Positions 24,701-29,849 of a stretch of 29,849 bases of DNA are shown piece by piece; the first letter of the stretch is position 1, and each line of letters starts with the position of its first letter. The stretch spans positions 1 through 29,849 of the forward strand of contig JAUMSH010000042.1 in assembly GCA_031292915.1 (NCBI GenBank), given 5' to 3'. Both the position numbers and the translations under genes were made by a program. Source of the stretch: Collinsella sp. (GTDB taxonomy: Bacteria > Actinomycetota > Coriobacteriia > Coriobacteriales > Coriobacteriaceae). The notes beneath the pieces are model-generated. The model searched no databases. It worked only from the letters and a program-made list of their open reading frames with translations, and had not been told where the DNA came from.

Positions 24701-25324
24701 TTAACTGTTCTTCATGACAATCGAATCCACAACATCGGCCACATTCTCGCAGCAGTCGGCGCAGTACTCCAGGAAGGCGTACACGTCACGCCAAGCGATG
24801 ACCTCGAGCGGATCCTTGCCGTTAACGTGCAGGTTGCGCATGGCGTTGATGTAGAGCTCGTCGGCCTCGGACTCGATGGTGTTGATCTGGATGACCAGTT
24901 CGCGCAGCGTTTTGGACTTGCGGTAGTTGGGCAGCTCGACCATCAGGTCCTTCATGGCGCGGCAGGCGTCGGTCACCTTGTGGGCGATGACGATGGCATC
25001 GGGGTGGATGCTCTGGATGTTGGTGAAGTAGACGCGTTGCACGACGCCCTCGATGCGGTCGAGCACGGTGTCGAGCGAGCAGCTCATCAGGTCCAGATCC
25101 TCGCGCTCAAGCGGGGTGATAAAGGCGGTGAGCAAGGCGTCTTCGAGTTCGTGGTGCTTCTTGTCTGCCGCATGCTCAATCGCATGCATCTTATCGAGCA
25201 TGTCGTGGATCTGCGCGGGGTCAAAGTTCTCAAAAATCTTGGTGAGCAGCTCTGCGGCCTGGACGGCGAGGTCGGCGCAAGCGACGTAGTTGTCAAAGTA
25301 GAACGAATCGGGTTTCTTTGCCAT
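24701..25324 (-). CDS. DUF47 PhoU-like protein, Pit accessory
   Basis: 207 residues. DUF47 (TIGR00153) proteins are PhoU-like helical proteins usually encoded beside pit transporters and thought to regulate or assist them. The protein is all-helical, with LDKMHAIEHAADKKHHELEDALLTAFITPLEREDL near 43-77 and DRIEGVVQRV, the family's His/Asp/Glu-rich metal-binding style. INTIESEADELY repeats that pattern in the second half. The ATG follows AAAGGA. It lies 67 bases downstream of pit on the same strand, so they are probably one operon. Confidence 0.92.
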   Translation of the reverse strand: MAKKPDSFYFDNYVACADLAVQAAELLTKIFENFDPAQIHDMLDKMHAIEHAADKKHHELEDALLTAFITPLEREDLDLMSCSLDTVLDRIEGVVQRVYFTNIQSIHPDAIVIAHKVTDACRAMKDLMVELPNYRKSKTLRELVIQINTIESEADELYINAMRNLHVNGKDPLEVIAWRDVYAFLEYCADCCENVADVVDSIVMKNS

Positions 25325-25391
25325 GGGTGGGTCCTTTCGAGGCGAAGACGGGTGGGCGAAGTGTTGCGGTCCGGATGGACGCTCGGTTTGA

Positions 25392-26441
25392 TTAGAGGAA
25401 CATCATGAACAGCTTGGCCATGACAAAGCTGATGAGTCCGCAGGCAGGGAAGGTGAAGAACCAGGTGAACATCATGTCCTTGACGACGCCAAAGTTGATG
25501 GCCGAAAGGCGCTTGACGGCACCGACACCCATAATGGCGCAGGTTTTGATGTGCGTGGAGGACACGGGGATGCCGGTAAGGGTGGCAAGTAGCAGGTTCG
25601 CGGCGCCCGCGAGGTCGGCGGAGAAGCCCTGATACTTCTCGAGCTTAACCATGCTCTGGCCGACGGACTTGATGATGCGCTCGCCGCCCACGCTGGTGCC
25701 GATACCCATGGTGGCCGAGCACAGCAGCATAATCCAGATGGGGATGCCTGCATCGCCGACGCTCGTCTGGCCGCTGGCAAAGGCCACGCCTAAAAAGAGC
25801 ACGCCGATGAACTTCTGTCCATCCTGCGCGCCGTGCATAAAGCTCATGGCCGCGGCGCTCGCGATCTGAGCGTATTTAAAGAAGACATTGGCACGTCGCC
25901 TGTTGGCGGCGGCGAAAAGGATCGAGACGAGCTTGCACAGGACCCAGCCCATGACAAAGCCCAGGCCGATGGAGAGTGCCAGGCCGTAGATGACCTTCAT
26001 CCACTCGTGGACGTTGACGCTGCTCGCACCGCCGAGGGCGATGGCGGCACCGGTCAGGCCGGCGATAAGGCTGTGGCTTTGCGAGGTGGGGATACCAAAA
26101 CGCGACGCTGTGGCGCCGTAGACGACGATGGAGAACAGCGCCGCGCAGAGGCACGCGAGCGCCATGGTGCTGTTTCCGCCAAAGTCGACGATATGCGAGA
26201 TGGTATTGGCGACGCTCGCGTTAAAGTGCGTCATGATGAGCACACCGAGGAAGTTGAATGCGGCGCTCATGAGAATGGCGGCGCGGGCGGGCATGCAACG
26301 CGTAGTGACGCAGGTCGCGATGGCGTTGGGCGCGTCGGTCCATCCATTGACGAAGATGGCGCCCAACGCGAGGATCACGGTGACGGCAAGGACTGGGTTC
26401 GACACAATTTGGCCGAGGAAGGTTGAGAACGTTACGTCCAT
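25392..26441 (-). CDS. pit: PiT-family inorganic phosphate transporter
   Basis: 349 residues. Pit proteins import metal-phosphate complexes driven by the proton (or sodium) gradient, with low affinity and high capacity. The protein is membrane-embedded, with the family's inverted pair of signature regions: FVNGWTDAPNAIATCV (about 30-45) and HGAQDGQKFIGVLFLG (about 204-219). PTSQSHSLIAGLTGAAIA and GIPVSSTHIKTCAIMG are the two conserved loops. The ribosome binding site is weak. An AGGAGGTGAT site with a three-codon reading frame lies about 60 bases upstream. It forms a second phosphate route beside the pst operon in this window. Confidence 0.94.
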   Translation of the reverse strand: MDVTFSTFLGQIVSNPVLAVTVILALGAIFVNGWTDAPNAIATCVTTRCMPARAAILMSAAFNFLGVLIMTHFNASVANTISHIVDFGGNSTMALACLCAALFSIVVYGATASRFGIPTSQSHSLIAGLTGAAIALGGASSVNVHEWMKVIYGLALSIGLGFVMGWVLCKLVSILFAAANRRRANVFFKYAQIASAAAMSFMHGAQDGQKFIGVLFLGVAFASGQTSVGDAGIPIWIMLLCSATMGIGTSVGGERIIKSVGQSMVKLEKYQGFSADLAGAANLLLATLTGIPVSSTHIKTCAIMGVGAVKRLSAINFGVVKDMMFTWFFTFPACGLISFVMAKLFMMFL

Positions 26442-26471
26442 ATATGGGCTTTCTCGAAGTTTGCAGACACG

Positions 26472-26503
26472 TTACAAAAACATGATAAATCGTATCACCT
26501 CCT
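26472..26503 (-). promoter_or_regulatory. Perfect ribosome binding site with three-codon frame in the pit leader
   Basis: On -, AGGAGGTGAT (AGGAGG at 26503-26498) is followed 14 bases later by ATG TTT TTG TAA (26483-26472). The pit ATG lies 30 bases further on. This could be a leader peptide, a ribosome standby site, or chance. Confidence 0.35.
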
Positions 26504-26572
26504 GTGGGTTTCTTTACCGAGTTCTGATGGGAGAAGTGAACTTTTTGGCACTAAAATTGAATATTAGCCCTG

Positions 26573-26601
26573 TTGACCGCGGGTGTTCTTTTTGCTAACA
26601 C
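26573..26601 (+). promoter_or_regulatory. Candidate promoter for the small unknown gene
   Basis: TTGACC (26573-26578) and TAACAC (26596-26601) are separated by 17 bases, the ideal spacing. It lies in the 250-base gap between the divergent pit gene and the + strand gene. Transcription would start near 26608, giving a leader of about 85 bases. Confidence 0.45.
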
Positions 26602-26691
26602 GCCATGCGGACACGTGCGATTACTACGACACTCCAAAACCACAGTCTGTTCGCTTTACAACATGCAAACATGCGTTCGATAATAGGAGGC

Positions 26692-27030
26692 ATGGAATAT
26701 CGACAGACAGATGGCAAAACTCGGCGCGTGCACAAGCAGTATGTGGACGTCGTGGCTCGCATCCTCGCGGGCGGACAGGTCGTGCCGGTCACCGTCTGCT
26801 GGGTCGACGGTCGTTGCTTTACGATTGACGAGATTGTCTCGACCACTGGGTTTGGCCTGACGGTTCACGGCATCCGTACGGCAACCTATAAGGTGCGTTT
26901 TGGCGGGCACGCGACCGAGTTGTATCTGGAGGACCAGACGCGCGAACGACCAGATGGTTCGCAGGCCCATCTGATGCGTTGGTGGGTGTGGGCATTCGAC
27001 CGTACACTCGAGGGCGAGCGCCGTGGGTAA
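26692..27030 (+). CDS. Small conserved-looking protein of unknown function
   Basis: 112 residues from the ATG at 26692; I do not recognise the family with certainty. It has a basic N-terminus, a probable helix (YVDVVARILAGG, 17-28), then beta-rich sequence (PVTVCWVDGRCFTIDEI; TATYKVRFGGHATELYLEDQ) and a Trp-rich MRWWVWAF near 95-102. No signal peptide or membrane helix is seen, so it is probably cytoplasmic. The start is awkward: AGGAGG at 26685 is only one base from the ATG. In-frame ATGs at 26671 and 26605 have no ribosome binding site, and a GTG start at codon 13 is possible. Codon use matches the neighbours, so it is likely real. Confidence 0.65.
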   Translation: MEYRQTDGKTRRVHKQYVDVVARILAGGQVVPVTVCWVDGRCFTIDEIVSTTGFGLTVHGIRTATYKVRFGGHATELYLEDQTRERPDGSQAHLMRWWVWAFDRTLEGERRG

Positions 27031-27045
27031 GGACGTACGGCATTC

Positions 27046-27070
27046 GGGTACAATGACAGGAATCTTGTCA
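27046..27070 (+). promoter_or_regulatory. Possible -10 and operator upstream of the BI-1 gene
   Basis: GGG followed by TACAAT (27049-27054) leads directly into TGACA-N7-TGTCA (27054-27070), a 17-base inverted repeat placed where a repressor could block transcription. No -35 is evident. Confidence 0.35.
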
Positions 27071-27078
27071 CCTGCTGC

Positions 27079-27100
27079 GCCGTCTTTCACGGCACTTTTT
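27079..27100 (+). terminator. Weak hairpin with T run in the BI-1 leader
   Basis: GCCGT and ACGGC pair around CTTTC, followed by AC and five T. It may end the small upstream gene or act as an attenuator, since the BI-1 ribosome binding site (27101) follows directly. Confidence 0.45.
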
Positions 27101-27114
27101 GAAAGGACGAACCT

Positions 27115-27810
27115 ATGAACGATATCCAGGGCTATCAGAACGGCCCCGTCGAGAGCGGCGCAAGCCGCGCCAAGGAGATGTCGCCGCGCGCGTACAATCT
27201 CGCCATGTCTGCCCTGATCTTCTTGGGCTTTTGCGCCATGGGCGCCGGCGCCTACTTTACGAGCACCATGTCGTTTGCGCGCATGATGATGAGCGGCGCC
27301 GCCCTGCCGCTGGTCTTTGGCTCGTTTATTTTGACCATCGTCGGCATGGTCATGATGTCGGCCGCCGCCAGCAAGCAGTCCGTGGGCCTGTCGCTCGTGG
27401 GCTACGTAATCTTTGCGAGTACCTTTGGCCTGACCGCGTCGTTTGGCCTTGCCAACTACGACCTGCCCACCATCAACACTGCCTTTATCGCCACGGCCGC
27501 CATCACCTTTGTCTTTGGCACGCTTGGCGTGACCTTCCCCAAGTTTTTCCAGCGTGTGTATGGCATCGGTTTTGGTATTCTGCTCGCCACTATTCTGGTT
27601 GAGATCGTGCTGATGTTCATGGGCGTGTCGCAGTCCATCACCGACCTGATCGTGATTGTGGTGTTCGCTGGCTTTATTGGCTACGACACCTATGTTGCCA
27701 CGACGGTGCCGCCTACGCTGCCCAACGCCGTGCTCATGGCCTCTAACCTGTTCGTGGATATTATCAACGTGTTCCTGCGCATTTTGAACATCCTCGGCCG
27801 TCGCGATTAA
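27115..27810 (+). CDS. Bax inhibitor-1 / YccA-YbhL family membrane protein
   Basis: 231 residues. Bacterial BI-1 homologues (YetJ, YbhL, YccA) are seven-helix membrane proteins; YetJ is a pH-sensitive calcium leak channel and YccA modulates the FtsH protease. Here a polar N-terminus of about 25 residues is followed by about seven hydrophobic segments. The family's C-terminal half is clear: FAGFIGYDTYVATTVPP (Asp in the pore region) and NLFVDIINVFLRILNILGRRD. GAAAGGA lies 7 bases before the ATG. It stands between two hairpin terminators and is probably transcribed alone. Confidence 0.88.
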   Translation: MNDIQGYQNGPVESGASRAKEMSPRAYNLAMSALIFLGFCAMGAGAYFTSTMSFARMMMSGAALPLVFGSFILTIVGMVMMSAAASKQSVGLSLVGYVIFASTFGLTASFGLANYDLPTINTAFIATAAITFVFGTLGVTFPKFFQRVYGIGFGILLATILVEIVLMFMGVSQSITDLIVIVVFAGFIGYDTYVATTVPPTLPNAVLMASNLFVDIINVFLRILNILGRRD

Positions 27811-27856
27811 AGCGCGGCATTGCGACGCTTCCTGCCGGACACGGTAAAACGATGCG

Positions 27857-27885
27857 AAAGGCGGTCCTTCGGGGCCGTCTTTTTT
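27857..27885 (+). terminator. Rho-independent terminator with TTCG tetraloop
   Basis: AAAGGCGGTCC and GGGCCGTCTTT pair (two wobbles) around TTCG, a very stable tetraloop, and six T follow from 27880. It ends the BI-1 gene. Confidence 0.88.
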
Positions 27886-27895
27886 GTGCGCGGCG

Positions 27896-27904
27896 GGGTA
27901 TCAT
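27896..27904 (+). promoter_or_regulatory. Possible -10 element for the PARG-like gene
   Basis: GGG followed by TATCAT (27899-27904), 47 bases before the ATG and just past the BI-1 terminator. No convincing -35 is present. Confidence 0.3.
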
Positions 27905-27951
27905 GGATGGGAAAAAGCCGATAGCGGCAGCGACAGGAAAGGTGGCCACGT

Positions 27952-29031
27952 ATGGCAGACGTCGACAACAGGAACCGTAACCGCAGGTCCAACCGAACGG
28001 GTCAGCCCAATCCCAAGCGCGAGGCGCGTGCCAAGGCCGCCGAGTGCCATGTGGCGGCTATGTCCGAGGCCTGCGCCAAGGACATCGAGCGTTCGCTTGC
28101 CGGCGTGTGCGAGTTCGATGGTATGCCTGCCGGTTTTGTCGCGGCGATGAAGGTCAAGGCCCAGGTGGCTGCTGCTGCCGAGGAGCAGGTTGCCGAGGAG
28201 CCCGAGGCCGCCGAGGTCGAGGCTGCAGTCGATACCGAGGTGGCGCCCGAGCCCGCCGAGGAGCCCGCTCCGGTTCTGCCCGAGGTCACCGTGCTCGATG
28301 CCTCTGCCACGCAGGCCATTCTGGATAACGGCCGAGGCTACGCGCAGTTCTGCGACATGGCCGTGCTCGCCTTTGCCTCGTTCACCAACCCGGGCGGCGG
28401 CTACATCCAGGGCTATCTGGGTCAGGAGGCCACGCTCTGTGCCGATTCGTACCTGTACAACGTGCTCGATAAACAGCGCAATTGGTACGGCGAGAACCGT
28501 CGCCGCAACATCAACTGCGAGCTTTACCGCAACCGTGCGCTGGTGGTGCCTGCGGTGCGCTTCGACCGCAACCACGTGCATGCGTATGCCGACGTGATCG
28601 TGGCCGCCGCGCCCAACGCCAAGCGCGCTCGCCAGGAGTATCGCGTGGGTGACGATGCCCTGCTGGACGCCCTGCGCGATCGCATCCGCTTTGTGCTTGC
28701 CATCTGCGACGAGCTGGGTCGCGAGAAGCTCGTGCTGGGCGCTTGGGGCTGCGACAACAACGGCTTTGACGCCGAGGCCGTGGCCGAGCTCTTCCGCAAG
28801 GAGCTCGCATCGGGCGACTTTAAGGTCAAGCAGGTCTTTTTTGCCGTGCCCTCTACGCGCTGGGACGAAGATTTTGCCAAGTTCGAGCACGTGCTGGCAA
28901 ACTTCCCCGAGCGCAACGAGGAGTCCTATGCCCAGGTTGCCGCTCGCGCTGCGGCTGCCCACGCCGCCGAGCAGGCCCAGGCTGCCGCCGAGGACGATGA
29001 AGACGATGACGATTGGCGCAAGTACCTGTAA
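27952..29031 (+). CDS. TIGR02452 / bacterial PARG-like macrodomain protein
   Basis: 359 residues. The family (DUF2263, bacterial-type poly(ADP-ribose) glycohydrolase) has a macrodomain fold that removes ADP-ribose chains from proteins. The first 45 residues are basic. A helix-rich segment and an Ala/Glu/Pro linker (about 72-110) lead to the domain with LAFASFTNPGGG (139-150), QEATLCADSYLYNVL, RALVVPAVRFDRN, ADVIVAAAPN and LGAWGC (262-267). The signature G148GG-X7-Q158-E159 is followed by Ala160 where family members have the catalytic Glu. The loop after GAWGC reads DNNGFD, not the usual GxFxN pattern. An acidic tail ends the protein. Activity may be lost or changed. AGGAAAGG precedes the ATG. 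Confidence 0.85.
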   Translation: MADVDNRNRNRRSNRTGQPNPKREARAKAAECHVAAMSEACAKDIERSLAGVCEFDGMPAGFVAAMKVKAQVAAAAEEQVAEEPEAAEVEAAVDTEVAPEPAEEPAPVLPEVTVLDASATQAILDNGRGYAQFCDMAVLAFASFTNPGGGYIQGYLGQEATLCADSYLYNVLDKQRNWYGENRRRNINCELYRNRALVVPAVRFDRNHVHAYADVIVAAAPNAKRARQEYRVGDDALLDALRDRIRFVLAICDELGREKLVLGAWGCDNNGFDAEAVAELFRKELASGDFKVKQVFFAVPSTRWDEDFAKFEHVLANFPERNEESYAQVAARAAAAHAAEQAQAAAEDDEDDDDWRKYL

Positions 29032-29059
29032 TCGGTATGTGCTGACAGATAGGTCGATC

Positions 29060-29090
29060 CGGCGGGAGAGACTGCTCCCGCCGACTTTTT
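29060..29090 (+). terminator. Rho-independent terminator after the PARG-like gene
   Basis: CGGCGGGAG and CTCCCGCCG form a perfect 9-bp stem around a 6-base loop, then AC and five T, and five more T after one C. It ends 25 bases before the next gene's start. Confidence 0.88.
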
Positions 29091-29115
29091 CTTTTTACTA
29101 GAGGAAGGGCTTACG

Positions 29116-29775
29116 ATGAAAAACGTTCTGTGCTTTGGCGACAGCAATACCTACGGCTATGATCCGGCGGGCATGCGCGACGGCACCGCGGTACGCTATG
29201 CGCACGATGTGCGCTGGTGCGGCGTGGCCCAGCGCGACCTGGGCGAGGGCTGGCACGTGATTGAGGAAGGCCTCAACGGCCGCACGACGGTACGCGACGA
29301 CATGTGCCATCTGGACACTAATCTCAACGGCATCCGCGCGTTGCCGATGCTGCTCGAGGCTCATAAGCCGCTGGATGCGATCGTGATTATGCTGGGCACC
29401 AACGACTGCAAGACGGTCTTTAGCGTGGGGGCTGCCGATATCGCTGACGGTGCCATGGCGCTGATTCGCACCGTCCGCGCGTTTCCCTGGACCGAAGCCG
29501 CGCCCTGCCCGCGTATTCTGCTGATGGCGCCTATCAAGATTAAACCGCAGATCGCCGATGTGTACATGACCGACTTTGACGAGCGCTCCGTCGAGGCCTC
29601 GGAGCATTTTGCCGAATACTATGCGTATGCTGCTAAACAGTTTGGCTGCGACTTTTTGAATGCCGCTGATTTTGCCGAGCCGGGCGATATCGATTATCTG
29701 CACATGATGCCCGAAAGCCACGAGAGCCTGGGCCACGCCGTGGCAGCCAAGCTCCAAGAGATGCTTGGTGAGTAG
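29116..29775 (+). CDS. SGNH/GDSL-type hydrolase
   Basis: 219 residues. SGNH hydrolases are serine esterases/lipases or acetylhydrolases. All four blocks are present: FGDSNTYG with nucleophile Ser10, the glycine block EGLNGRTT (51-58), GTND with Asn96, and DYLH with Asp193 and His196. There is no signal peptide, so it is probably cytoplasmic. The layout resembles the arylesterase/TesA-like branch that includes Mycobacterium and Pseudomonas acyltransferases of this size. The substrate cannot be told from sequence. GAGGAAGG precedes the ATG. It is flanked by hairpins on both sides. Confidence 0.9.
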   Translation: MKNVLCFGDSNTYGYDPAGMRDGTAVRYAHDVRWCGVAQRDLGEGWHVIEEGLNGRTTVRDDMCHLDTNLNGIRALPMLLEAHKPLDAIVIMLGTNDCKTVFSVGAADIADGAMALIRTVRAFPWTEAAPCPRILLMAPIKIKPQIADVYMTDFDERSVEASEHFAEYYAYAAKQFGCDFLNAADFAEPGDIDYLHMMPESHESLGHAVAAKLQEMLGE

Positions 29776-29781
29776 CGCGAC

Positions 29782-29826
29782 CCCAAGCCACCGCAAAGGG
29801 GACGGGCGCCTTTGCGGTGGCTTGGG
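29782..29826. terminator. 18-bp hairpin after the SGNH hydrolase gene
   Basis: Arms 29782-29799 and 29809-29826 are exact reverse complements over 18 bases (CCCAAGCCACCGCAAAGG and its partner) with a 9-base loop. It begins 6 bases after the stop codon. No T run follows on + and none is seen on -, so it is a strong hairpin but not a textbook intrinsic terminator. Confidence 0.7.
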
Positions 29827-29849
29827 CTGCGAATCTTAATACTGCCACA

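Noticed and set aside
24647..25408. A 253-codon open frame on + over the DUF47 gene
   Set aside because: It is antisense to a clear DUF47 gene, begins inside the inverted repeat, and shows no family features.

Overview
The window looks like chromosomal DNA of a high-G+C Gram-positive bacterium, most likely a Coriobacteriia member such as Collinsella (inference from memory of gene order and protein character; no search was run). The supporting signs are a complete-looking mraZ-to-ftsZ division/cell-wall cluster without ftsA, followed by pgeF, yggS, sepF, yggT and divIVA, with G+C-rich third codon positions throughout. The first 20 bases are not genomic: they match the Tn5 mosaic end used in tagmentation sequencing libraries, so base 21 is probably the first true base and this is a contig end.

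Layout. (1) 103-15591, all on +: mraZ, rsmH, ftsL, ftsI, murF, mraY, murD, ftsW, murG, murC, murB, ftsQ, ftsZ. They make the UDP-MurNAc-pentapeptide/lipid II precursors and the septal synthesis machinery. murE, which usually lies between ftsI and murF, is absent. Several genes overlap or nearly touch, and a strong terminator closes the run after ftsZ. (2) 15809-23721, on +: pgeF, then pstS-pstC-pstA-pstB-phoU (high-affinity phosphate uptake), then yggS-sepF-yggT-divIVA. In most Gram-positives pgeF, yggS, sepF, yggT (ylmDEFG), often ylmH, and divIVA are contiguous. Here a whole phosphate cassette sits inside that block and no ylmH is seen. yggT has a good ribosome binding site but only an ATC codon where its start should be. 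(3) 23748-26441: convergent terminators, a small nitroreductase on -, a 109-base region with a perfect 25-bp inverted repeat, and a - strand pit plus DUF47 (PhoU-like) pair, a second low-affinity phosphate import system. (4) 26573-29826, on +: a small unrecognised protein, a Bax-inhibitor-1-type membrane protein, a TIGR02452/bacterial-PARG-like protein with an altered catalytic signature, and an SGNH hydrolase, mostly separated by hairpin terminators.

Overall the window joins cell-wall precursor synthesis, divisome assembly (FtsL, FtsI, FtsW, FtsQ, FtsZ, SepF, DivIVA) and phosphate import (Pst and Pit). No tRNA, rRNA, CRISPR array, insertion sequence or phage gene was recognised. No stretch over 300 bases lacks a gene; the longest gaps (24420-24700 and 26442-26691) are described as features. 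I see no clearly new multi-gene system. The best candidates for a second look are the phosphate cassette inside the division cluster, the ATC-start yggT, the PARG-like protein lacking the catalytic Glu, and the 25-bp inverted repeat.
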